Source of the DNA: Prosopocoilus inquinatus
Lineage: Eukaryota > Arthropoda > Insecta > Coleoptera > Lucanidae
Direction: 5' to 3'
DNA: 64,000 bases
Assembly: GCA_036172665.1 (NCBI GenBank)
Contig: CM069869.1
Coordinates: 992,001-1,056,000, forward strand
A program made the position numbers and the translations under genes. This document shows, in pieces, positions 11,000-20,699 of the stretch; position 1 is the stretch's first letter, and every line of letters starts with the position of its first letter. The notes under the pieces were generated by a model. The model saw nothing but the letters and a program-made list of their open reading frames with translations, was not told where the DNA came from and searched no databases.

Positions 11000-12074
11000 T
11001 AGTGATGTAAGTTCCTTAAATGACATCGGTCATGACAGTGGTCACAATAAAAATGACGGTCACGTCACAATGATTGGTCATTTTAAAATGACCTTGTGAA
11101 CGATACATGACCATCATTTTAATAAATTACTGTCATTTTAATAAATGACCGTCATTTTGATAAATGACAGTCACAGATATGTGCAAAAAGGCGTATGTGC
11201 GTGTACTGCTGTTGAAAAAATACTTCACGTAAAATAAAGTTATAAGGTCCTTTCAGTGCTTATGACTATATCCTCACAAAAAAAAACAAGAAACAAGTTA
11301 ACTGTAAAACGTGAAGAGGTCCTGTCAAGTTCAGATACAGACACTGAGGAAGAAATGAGCAAATGGAGACTGATATTGAAATAAGTGATGGAGATGCAGT
11401 TAAAATATTATAACATTCAAATATGTAATATGATTTACTAAATAGCCATTTTTATTTTGAAATATTCTTTTTTATTCTTTTCTTAAGTAAATACCTGCTT
11501 ATACTTCAATTTTTATTGTTCTTTATGTTTATAGTTACTTGTACTAGATTTTTTTAAATCTGTGATAGATAGCCAACGGGGTATTAAGTCATCAGCTTGG
11601 TGTCGAATTGTATCCGTATACTGAAAGAGTACCTGAAGTGAATACGGACCATTTCCGAGAATTATTTCGAGCGTCGTTCGAACCAACGACCTAGCAATTG
11701 CAAGGACTGTCCTCTTACCACTTGGACCGTTCTGGCTTTGATAAAATTTAATGAGTGTTTAGATAAAAGGTTTTAGTTTCAGTTGCCAGTATTCTATTCG
11801 TTGTATGCCTTATCTGCAAACTGTAAGAATTTATGAAACCGTTTAAAGAGCAGTTTTTCAATTGGAGTTCAACTTTAAGCTCCGTTTTAGCTCTATGGAA
11901 ACAATTGTCCTCGTTCTTAAGGGTATTACCTTTGTTGTTTTGATTTAAGTTTCGTTTCGTAAAAATTTGTCTTTATTTCATTAATAAGCGATTATGACGA
12001 CAAATATCCGTCATTTATACTTAAATGACCAAAATGACGTCACGATTTTAAATGACCGTCATTTTACATCACTA
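11000..12074. mobile_element. hAT-like non-autonomous transposon with perfect 8 bp target duplication
   Basis: The element begins TAGTGATGTAA and ends TTACATCACTA, an 11 bp perfect inverted repeat. It is flanked on both sides by gttacatc (10992-10999 and 12075-12082), an exact 8 bp duplication as made by hAT transposases. Many subterminal AAATGAC / GTCATTT motifs lie at 11020-11175 and 11995-12065, resembling clustered transposase-binding sites. No intact transposase is seen. Confidence 0.92.
11555..11745 (-). repeat. tRNA-derived SINE-like segment inside the hAT element
   Basis: Read on the minus strand from about 11745: GTCCAAGTGGTAAGAGGAC forms a D-arm-like hairpin (GTCC/GGAC). An anticodon-arm-like CCTTGC/GCTAGG pair comes next, then GGTTCGAAC, a B-box match. 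Sequence unrelated to a tRNA follows and the segment ends in an A-rich run. The tRNA-like part is not a good mature tRNA, so a SINE head is more likely than a gene. Confidence 0.5.
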
Positions 12075-12110
12075 GTTACATCAAAAGCTACAAAAAAATA
12101 AAGGTCTTCC

Positions 12111-12335
12111 TACTGCAATGTCAGTTCTAAAAGCAATCGTAGCACGTCGCTATTTTATCTGTTCATCATTCTTACATCGCAATTGCGAATAAATTGGACA
12201 AGTCGTTTTTGGTTTGCAGTGGAAATCTCGAGCTACGTTTCCGCTGACGAAGCCCCAAACAGGACTGAAACAGCTGTACAAAGGCTGCTCGAGGTTTTCA
12301 CAGCAATCAAAACGATTTGCAACAAAATTTTTATT
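12111..12335 (+). repeat. Hammerhead-bearing repeat, copy 2 (nearly full)
   Basis: Starts at cctactgcaatgtcag, runs through the conserved 5' module and the ribozyme, and ends in tcaaaacgatttgcaac. It aligns end to end with 31752-31975. It carries no open reading frame of note. Confidence 0.8.
12216..12304 (+). ncRNA. Type I hammerhead ribozyme, family 1, copy R2 (GUA site)
   Basis: CTGACGA at 12244-12250, stem II AGCCC/GGACT with one mismatch, GAAA at 12267-12270, minimal stem III, then GTA as the cleavage triplet instead of GTC. Stem I strands 12216-12243 and the segment after the triplet pair over the same length as in R1, R3 and R4. GUA obeys the NUH rule, but with the stem II mismatch this copy may be weaker. 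Confidence 0.75.
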
Positions 12336-12611
12336 AATTAGTGTTGCTCGTTTTAGTATTGCATGTTTGCCAAGAAATTTAGCATAATTTTAGTGGATGA
12401 ACTTACTTTAAGCGTCCGTAAACACATTTTCTTAATTTTTTCTTCGAGGCGCCTTAAATTTTATTAAGCGAAAAATGACCTGAAACTGCTGATTGTTTTA
12501 AAGTTAATTTTTATATGATTCTTTCTAATTTTCTTTCAATCAAGAAGACGAAGAAGAAACACGTACATAATGTTCCGGGTGTCTCAAAACTAACCTTTTC
12601 GCTGGCTGCAC

Positions 12612-12690
12612 CAGTGTGCACAGAGTGTATCTCTATCTCGTTTTATTACAAAAAGCTAAACCGAGATGGAGATACACTCAGTACGCACTG
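12612..12690. mobile_element. Small hairpin MITE, 29 bp inverted repeats
   Basis: 12612-12640 (contains agagtgtatctctatctcg) is mirrored at 12662-12690 with a few mismatches around a 21 nt loop. Confidence 0.75.
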
Positions 12691-12972
12691 AATGCAAGAA
12701 AGTGCGACCAGTGCAAAACGCTATTAGATTCAGGAGAATGAAACAAATCGAAAATAATTAATAAAAAGTTTTCATTCGTAAGTAAGTCATTCCAACTAAA
12801 GCAAATCGAAATATCCAGACATTCAATGCTTTATTAAATTAATAGAGAACTACGTTTTGCTGGTTATTATCCATACTTATATTTTCATTTTATAATTTAT
12901 CGCATCATTCACATTGCAATTTTCTTTCGAGACCGTTCACAATTTATCGTTGTTGATTTTTTGTAATTTCAG

Positions 12973-15900
12973 TGCACGGTCAGAAGAAACAAGAAGCAAA
13001 ACAAGAGATCAAGGAATTCGAATGCCCCCAAGGAGTAGGAAACGGAAACTTTGCAGATCCAGCGACATGCAGAAGGTTCTATCAGGTAAGAGAAAGTTAC
13101 GAGCGTTGCTATTTTTGACAAATGTGTGATGCAATTTCAGTGCGTAGACGGTTACCCTTATCTAAATAGGTGTCCATCAGGGTTATATTTTGACGACATA
13201 AGTAAATATTGCACTTTCAAGGACGAGGCGAGATGCGGGCCTATTGCTTCAAGTAAGAACGACTTGCTTTTTAAATGTATAGTAATCTGATGATCGCAAC
13301 TTCTTATAATTTTGCAGCACCAGCGCCCATTACAGAACCTCCCACAGATTTGGCGAAAAAATGCAACCTGGCAGAATGCGAATTACCCTACTGCTTCTGC
13401 TCCAAAGATGGTACGTTAATACCTGGTGGTCTAGATCCTGAAGATGTATGTGAATTACGAAACGTCCACCCGCCCCAAGCATCCTAACGTCCGGTCATTC
13501 TTCTTGCAGATCCCCCAGATGATTATAATGACGTTCGACGGTGCCGTGAATCTCAACAATTACGATCACTACATGAAGGTCTTCAATGGGAAGCGAAAGA
13601 ATCCGAACGGATGCCCCATCAAAGGCACGTTCTTCATTTCGCACGAGTACAGCAACTATCAGATGATACAGAAACTGGCCAGCGAAGGACACGAAATCGC
13701 AACCGAGACGATATCGTAAGATTTAACAATAGTTGTCGTAATTGCGTTCTCGTGTACTTTTACTTTTATCGCGATGTGTTCTTTTTACCACATTTCCTGT
13801 ACAAGATGATTGTTGGCGTTACGTAATGGTAAAAGTTTAAATTCAATGAAGCGCTTCCTCCCTGAGGTTACAGGACGTATGTGGTCATGTTACAAAACAT
13901 GCTAAAAGTTCATCTTGCGAGCAAAACAGCAACAGACAATATACATTAATAACCAAATATCGGATGAAAGTATGGAACTCAAATCAATCGGACTCCCATT
14001 AGGTACCTTGCGTTTGTTGCCGCGTATTCATCACATTAAGAGCCAGTTGTACCGATGAAGTTTAAACTGATCTTCAATTGAACCAGGCTTAAAGTAAACA
14101 AATTCACATAGAAACTTAAAGACATATGGCAATTACTGCCTTCATAAATCTGATGCGATTTTGTTCACTTTGAACTTGGTTTAGTTGAACTTGGCTTAAA
14201 ACAATTTGATAAAACTTGTCCTAATAACCCATCGCTCATGAATTGGCGGCGAGCGTGCACGTTGTATTCAAGAGACGAAGTAACCGTGAATATCCATACA
14301 AATGTCCCTAAGATTGTTAATAACTCACATAAATTATCCTCCCACAAGACAATTATGTAGAAAAGAGTTCATTTCGGAAACTTACGTAACGAAAAATTCA
14401 AAGAGGAGAGTATTTATTATAAGTTCTCACTTCACTCAATATATTTCAATCGCTTTATTCTCTAGTTTACAGCAAGGTCTTCAAGACAAGGGCTATGAAG
14501 AATGGGTGGGCGAAATGGTTGGCATGCGAGAAATCTTACAATATTTTTCGAATATATCAAAAAGCGAAGTCGTTGGCATGAGGGCGCCGTTTCTAAAACC
14601 TGGACGCAACACCCAGTATAAGGTATTAAAATAGAATCTGCTTGTTTCCCAGCTAGCAGAATGACGTCGGAATTACGTCATTTTTAGATTATTTTACGTC
14701 ATTTACGTCATTTGTCCCGAACGTCATTTACGTCAGTTGTCCCGAAAGTGACGTCAATATGACGAGTCGTACGACACGTATTAATAACGTCGATTATTAA
14801 CGTCGTAAAAGTGACGTCATTAACACGTCAATAAAAACATTTTTGGAACTGAACGAAAAGTGTAAATGAATATACTTTGAATATTGCTGAAGCCAGTTAT
14901 ACTACAATTAATATTGGAATTGTTAAATTAAAGAAAATAATAACATATATACAGTTGTGAATATAAAAACAAGATGGCGCAATTTTAGCACTTGGCAACT
15001 AATGCAACCTTAACGAAAATTTTGAAACGAACAACGCGATCACGACGAGGTCATCTCAAGTAATTCTCAACGACGTAGATAAGTTACTATGTATAAAGAA
15101 ATAACTTTTGTGATAAAATCATTTCACATTTTTATTCATTTGACGTTCAGCTTGTGAAAAATTTGAATGTATTTTGTATTTATTTAATATTTTCAGTGGC
15201 GGCTAGTCGGGGTGGGCAAGTTGGGCAGTGCCCACCTTGTCCTATGAAGTTACACGTTCCGGTTCCTCGTCCGGTCAACCCCGAAAAACAAATTTGTTTG
15301 AAAAATGCACCCACTTTCCGTTTTGCAGTTGCTGTCAATTCGCCGATTGTTTTTTGGTAAAAGGCGTTGAAAAGCTGACAAGAAGCTCTGTAAATAACCC
15401 ACTTAAATTGAATTCAAAAATTACAAGCGGAATCGCGAGGGGAGGGAGAGACGTTCATTTAATTGAACAAATAAAATACCCGTCGCTTTTGACTTTTGAT
15501 TGTAATCCAAAAATGCCTTCGTCGATTGTTTTTTGGTAAAAGGCGTTGGAAAGCCAAGAAGAAGCTCTGTAAATCCCCCGCTTAAATTTAATTCAAAAAT
15601 TACAAACGCGATCGCGAAGGGAGGGAGAGACGTTCAGTTAATTGAGCAAATAAAAAAAATGCGGCGCTTTTGAATTTTGATTGTAATTCGAGAACGCGTT
15701 CGTCGATTGTTTTTTTCTTTTGGTAAAAGGAGTTGGAAAGCTGTGAAAAGTTCAGCAAATCTCACACTTAAATTAAGTTCAAAAATTACAAGCCCCGAAA
15801 ACCTAATTTATTTATAATATGCACCCACTTTCCCTTTTGCAGCTGTTGTCCACCCTCAGTTAAATCAACACGCGCCGCCACTGAACACTTTGATTACATT

Positions 15901-17093
15901 GTCACATTTGCATAAAGAAGGCGCGGCTACGTTGAAACAAAAAAAAAAACCTACATAAATTTCGATGCTACAGGGGGGGCGAAACACGTTACTTCTTCAT
16001 CATTATGACGTCATTATGTCGTTTATTTACTCACAATTGACGCCAAATATACGTTATCTACACGACGTGTATATGACGTGATGTGGCTTGACTTATAAAG
16101 TGATTTTTAAGACGTCGCTCAGACGTCTTTTGGATGTTAGAATGACGACATTTTAACGATAAAGATTATAACACGTTACTCTGTTAGCTGGGTTGAAATC
16201 CCTTTTCTAAATTTGCTTAAGTTTGGCTGGCCTCAAACCAAAGTAAAACCGCGATCATTTTATTTTGAATATTCAAGGTGCTAGAAGATTTTGGATACAT
16301 TTACGACAGTTCCATTGGAGCCCCAGCTTTACCAGTGCCGATCTGGCCGTACACTTTAGACTACAAAATCCCCCACGAATGCAAGGCAGGGTCGTGTCCC
16401 ACGAAATCTTTTCCTGGTACAACAAAACATAATTTTATATAAAAGAAAAAAAATATAACTAAGAGTAATTATTTGCAGGTGTATGGGAGGTTCCTCTAAA
16501 CGCCCATTACGTGGAAGATTTCGAAGGTGGCCACTGCCCCTACTTAGACCAATGCGTTTTACATAACCACGACGCCGATGACGTTTTCGATTGGCTGCGA
16601 GAAGATTTCAGCAGGTATTACGACCAAAACAAGGCGCCCTATATGATGCCCTTCCACACGAATTGGTTTTCCATTAAAGTGCTCGAAGGAGGCCTTCACA
16701 AATTCTTGGACTGGGTCGAAACTTTGTAAGAGATTATTTTGACTTAATTTGATCGTTTAATCAGCCTGGAAAATATATGTGTGTAGACCGGACGTGTGGT
16801 TCGTGACGATAACGCAAACCTTGACGTGGATGACCGACCCCAAAACCCTCAAGGAAATAACGAAAAATTTCGAAGCCTGGGACTGCAAGAAGCGCGACAA
16901 TCTTCCGCCGCACGGTTGCAACAACCCCAACAAGTGCGCCCTCAATTTCAAAAAGCCCGACCTGAATTTCACCGACACGAGGTACTTGGAGACGTGCACG
17001 GAATGCCCCAATCAGTATCCTTGGTTGGGCGACGCCGAAGGATCGGGAATCCCCGGAAGAGACAATTATGTTCCTGACAACGTGAAAAAGTAG
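12973..17093 (+). CDS. Cda4: Chitin deacetylase, group III (Cda4-like), 8 exons, 5' end incomplete
   Basis: Exons: 12973-13085, 13141-13252, 13318-13445, 13510-13715, 14466-14622, 16278-16416, 16479-16725, 16787-17093 (TAG). All junctions are GT-AG and phases close, giving 469 codons. Domains: a CBM14 chitin-binding domain with its cysteines in the first two exons (FECPQGVGNGNF to EARCGP), a short linker, then a CE4 polysaccharide deacetylase domain. One chitin-binding domain, no LDLa and a short linker fit Cda4 rather than Cda1/2 or Cda5. Such proteins are secreted and modify chitin in cuticle or matrix. Motif 3 RAPFLKPG and motif 5 FHTNW are present. Motif 1 reads TFDGAVN instead of TFDD and motif 2 reads ETISL where HSxxH is expected, so metal binding looks altered. 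The signal peptide exon is missing or at 2725. Confidence 0.88.
13716..14465 (+). other. Intron 4 of the chitin deacetylase
   Basis: Non-coding, 750 bp, with a normal GTAAG donor and a TCTAG acceptor. No repeat recognised. Confidence 0.75.
14648..16192. mobile_element. DNA transposon rich in ACGTCA motifs, filling intron 5
   Basis: Terminal inverted repeats CCCAGCTAGCAGA (14648-14660) and TCTGTTAGCTGGG (16180-16192) match at 12 of 13. Both subterminal regions are packed with tgacgtca, ttacgtca and acgtcat motifs (14661-14830, 16000-16150). A second element (15194-15883) is nested inside. No transposase frame remains and no clear target duplication was found. Without it, intron 5 would be only about 110 bp. 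Confidence 0.7.
15194..15883. mobile_element. hAT-like MITE with internal 180 bp repeats, copy A
   Basis: Starts CAGTGGCGGCTAG and ends CGCGCCGCCACTG. The flanks aatatttt (15186-15193) and aacacttt (15884-15891) agree at 6 of 8, an eroded 8 bp duplication. The interior is a tandem array of ~180 bp units, marked by cgtcgattgttttttggtaa at 15341, 15520 and 15701. Each unit also contains gcgatcgcgaagggagggag or a variant. It lies inside 14648-16192, so it is younger than that element. Confidence 0.82.
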
Positions 17094-17216
17094 CGTGTCC
17101 GTACGTTTTTAGCCTTTTACGTTAAGAAGTTTTTAATTTTATGGCCAAATATACGCGAGGGGACGCCGCCTGTGTTCTCTTGCGAAACTTAAAAATTGTT
17201 AATAGAATTTATTTGT

Positions 17217-17222
17217 AATAAA
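17217..17222 (+). terminator. AATAAA poly(A) signal of the chitin deacetylase
   Basis: First AATAAA downstream of the stop at 17093, in a T-rich 3' region, giving a 3' UTR of roughly 140-150 nt. Confidence 0.5.
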
Positions 17223-17337
17223 TTATTTGTTTTACCTTAATCGGAAATTTTCTATTAAAAATATAACGTTTTGTTTTAAATGTCAATTAGCAAAATTCTT
17301 TATTTCTTTCTGTCTGTTGCTGCTTTAACATCTTCGC

Positions 17338-19075
17338 CAGGGCCGGCGGAAGGCGGTAAGCAAGGTAAGCAAGGGATGAGGGCGCCGCTGCAAAACGGAC
17401 GCCAAAATGTATATATTAAAAAACGAATAAAAAGCAGCTCGAACAATCTCAAGGTCAACCGCCAACCCCATCTAACAACTGAACTCAACTCTGTTTATCC
17501 AAAAAGTGACGAAAAATTAAAAATTAATTAAGATTAGTTCAACTAACGTCAAGGTCAATCTCGAACTAACTCCATTTAACACAAATAAAGATTAAATATT
17601 GCAAAAAAAATTAAAAGCATAAAAATTGTTAAAATAAATTAAAATAAAGCTCAGCCAGTCTCAATGTCAACATAGCCCAAGTTAGTTCTATTCAACTCGA
17701 GCAAAATTTAAAAATAATACTCCTATAAAAATTAAAAAAAAACTGTTAAATGCCTAACTTAATTTTTCTGTATTTTAGAATTGTCACTTGCAGCCATTTT
17801 GGTCGCTAGTCGCTTTAAGAAGTAAGCCAAACGGTTACCACGGTTTATCGCCCATTTGATGATTAATCGCTACCGTTGGCAACACTAGCTCTTCTTGTAA
17901 ATCTTCTTGTAAAATCACGTATATAATACGATATTTTGCTATGACCAGTGGCGGCTCGTCGGGGTGGGCAAGGTGCTCACCCTGTCCTATGAAGTTGCAC
18001 GATCCGGTTCCTCGTCCAGACAACCCCGAAAAACAAATTTGTTTGGAAAATCCACCAACTTTTCCTATTGCAGTTGTAGTCGATTCGTCAATTGTTTTTT
18101 TGGTAAAAGGCGTTGCAAAGCTGAGAAAAATTCTAGTAAATTCCGTGCCTAAATTTAATTCAAATATCACAAGCGCGATCGCGAAGGGAGGAAGAGACGT
18201 TAAGTTAATTGAGCCAATAAAAAACGTGTCGCTCTTGAATTTTCATTGTAACTCGAAAACGCGTTTATCGATTGTTTTTTGGTAAACGGCGTTGGAAAGC
18301 TGAGGAAAAGCTCTGTAAATCCCCCACTTAAATTGAATTCAAAAATTACAAACGCGATCGCGAGGAGAGGGAGAGACGACGATCAGTTAATTGTGCAAAT
18401 AAGAAACGCCTTGCTTTTGAATCTTGATTGTAACTCAAGAATGCGTTCGTCGATTGTTTTTTATGGTAAAAGGCTTTGGAAAGCCGAGAAGAAGCTCTGT
18501 AAATCCCTCACTTAAATTTAATTCAAAAATTATAAGCGCAATCGCGAGGGGATGGAGAGGCGTTCAGTTAATTGAGCAAAAACGCCTTGTCTTTGAATTT
18601 TGACTCAATCTCGAGAATGCGTTCGTCGATTGTTTTTTGGTGAAAGGCGTTGGAAAGCCAAGAAAAAGCTCTGTAGATCACCCGCTTAAATTTAATTAAA
18701 AAATTACAAGCGCGATCTCGAAGGGCGGGAGAGACGTTCAGTTAAATGGACAAATAAAAAACGCGGCGCTTTTGTAATTTGATTGTAACTCAAGGGCGCG
18801 TTCGCCGATTGTTTTTCCGTAAAAGGCGTTGGAAAGTTGAGAAAAAGCTCAGTAAATCACACGTTTCAATTTAGTTAAAAAATTAGAAGCCCGGAAAAAC
18901 AAATTTGCACCTAATTTCTCTTTTGCAATTGTCGCCCAACTGCAGTAAATCATCTCGAGCCGCCACTGCCTATGACGGTTACTTTTTTTAAGTTACGCGC
19001 GAATTTTGGTAGCAATCATTTAAACTAGTTCAAAGTTTAGCAAAAATTTGTCAAAATTAACGTAAATTTTGGATA
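17338..19075 (+). mobile_element. CAGGGCCGG-family transposon, copy A, interrupted
   Basis: The left end CAGGGCCGGCGGAAGGCGG at 17338 is shared in reverse with 32782. Interior blocks (acggtttatcgcccatttg near 17838; gcaatcatttaaact near 19012) match the 31.2-32.8 kb copy in inverted order, showing one element family. The 180 bp-repeat MITE copy B (17946-18968) splits it, so this element is older. The right end is not found; homology fades near 19070. Confidence 0.6.
17946..18968. mobile_element. hAT-like MITE with internal 180 bp repeats, copy B (expanded)
   Basis: Starts CAGTGGCGGCTCG and ends CGAGCCGCCACTG, perfect 13 bp inverted repeats. The flanks gctatgac (17938-17945) and cctatgac (18969-18976) agree at 7 of 8. 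The interior has five ~180 bp units marked by cgtcgattg variants at 18086, 18266, 18448, 18624 and 18803, against three in copy A. Two open frames (114 and 78 codons) in it are the repeat units read through, not genes. Confidence 0.88.
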
Positions 19076-19150
19076 TATTCAAATTAAAAAAAATCGGACA
19101 ACTATGAAATTATTAAATACTGTTTCTGCAATCAATTCCATACTCTATAA

Positions 19151-19260
19151 CAGGGGTGCCCAACGGAGTCGATATCGACCCCTTGGGGTCAATGAAGACT
19201 TGAAAGACGTCGATGAACCTCTAGGAGTCTCCTACAGGGCCGGAGTTAGTGTCTCCTACA
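19151..19260 (+). mobile_element. Terminal fragment of a hAT element
   Basis: caggggtgcccaacg at 19151 is a typical hAT end sequence, and cagggccggag at 19237 resembles the start of the CAGGGCCGG family. No partner ends were found. Confidence 0.4.
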
Positions 19261-19299
19261 AGCGTATCTGAATAGTTCATTAAAAGAAAAGCGAAAGAT

Positions 19300-20460
19300 T
19301 CACGAATAATTTTAAATAAATTGGAATTTAAATATTGTGCAGTGTTTACTCAAATAAACGAAGAAAAAAAAGAAGATCGATCGATTATTAAAATAAAATT
19401 AAGAGGCAGTCAAATCGAATGAAATCAAAAACAAAAGACGGTCGTCGATGTGGTGAGGCCGAAAAAGAAAATTGCGCAAAACTAACAATAAGTCAAATCG
19501 ACGTGAAAAATGACGAACGCGATCCAAAATATAGTCTGCCAAATATTAGGGAAGAAAAAAGACCAACGGTTAATAACAAAAAAATTAATAAATAAAATAA
19601 AGTCAAATCGAATAACAGAGAAAGAGAAACAAACAAAATCGGTGGCGATCAAAGGACGGAATTAAAATTTAAAATAAGACGAACTCCGATCTGGTAAAAG
19701 AAAATAAAACGAAACAAATGACGATCGACCGATAATTAAATATAAAATAAAATCGCGCTAAATAAAATTAAACGGAAGAAAAAACGAGAAGAAAAGATGA
19801 TAAATCAACGAATGAAATGAAATAGAATCAAAGACAAAAAAAATAAGGTTCAATTAATTAAATTAAAAATCGAATTAAATAAACTCGAATAAGGAATATT
19901 AAAAAAAAACAAAGAAACCAAAAGATGATCGGTGATGAAGACAAAACGAAAATAAAAATTCTACAAAGCCAGATCGAATCAAGAGAAAAATTTGAACAGA
20001 AGAAGAAAATCAGAAGACAATTTTACAAATAAACTTGAGTCAAGAAAAACAAAAGACGATCAGATCGGTTTATAATTTAAAAAAAAAAACGCACGAAAAA
20101 AGGGCACAAATGGAATCACAGATTCTAATTCAACAAAATTTTGATTTAATGTTTAATTAAATTAAATTTAATTTTTTTGTACTTATTAACCGTTTTTTGT
20201 CTTGTTTTGTTGTTCTGTCATTTGTTTTGTTGTTCCATGTCTTGTTTTGCTTTGTTTTGTTGCTTCATTTTCGTTTGAAATTTTGCTATATTCAGTTTAT
20301 TTTATTAATTACGATATTATTTTCTGTTTCGTTTATTTTCGTCTTTATTATTTCATTTTTGCGTCTAAATTGTTCATTTTTATTGTTCATATTTTCGTTT
20401 ATTTATTGATCGTCTTTTCTTGGTTTGTTTTATTGATTATTTTGCGTTTCTTCCTGATTT
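19300..20460. repeat. Purine-rich low-complexity tract followed by its pyrimidine-rich complement
   Basis: 19300-20150 is dominated by A and G with scattered gatcg and aaaagacgatc. 20165-20460 is T-rich with cgatcgtcttttcttgg-like text. Similar A-rich tracts occur at 30180-30720 and 38440-38980. The apparent membrane-protein-like frames here (many F, L, I, V) are T-run artefacts. Confidence 0.55.
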
Positions 20461-20512
20461 CAGAACAGAACCGTGTAACAGGCATATAAAAATTATATTT
20501 TTTTGTCGTTTT

Positions 20513-20685
20513 CACGTGTGTTAATGGAGAAAATCATTGAATCTCCTTTGATGATTACAAACAGTTAATTTTAATTACATGCCACGTTTGGTTGGTCTAA
20601 AAATAAATAAATTAAGTTTATTCAGGAAAAAGTCCTAGTGTAGGCAAATTAAGGAACTCAGCGGTATGTATGGTTGCCTACGCTA
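20513..20685. repeat. Dispersed repeat ending in a short palindrome, copy 1
   Basis: Aligns with 63652-63794. It ends with the foldback TAGTGTAGGCAA / TTGCCTACGCTA (20636-20685). Confidence 0.65.
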
Positions 20686-20699
20686 CAGGCGGTGAAATT

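Noticed and set aside
11690..11745. Functional tRNA gene
   Set aside because: D-arm and B-box are tRNA-like but the T-arm and acceptor stem do not pair properly; a SINE head fits better.
17941..18515. 114- and 78-codon frames
   Set aside because: They read through the 180 bp units of the MITE and repeat with them.
15341..18803. CRISPR-like array
   Set aside because: Units are ~180 bp and contiguous without unique spacers, bounded by transposon ends, in an animal genome.
20197..20489. Membrane protein candidates rich in F, L and I
   Set aside because: Produced by T-rich low-complexity DNA; the same happens at 30.2 and 38.6 kb.
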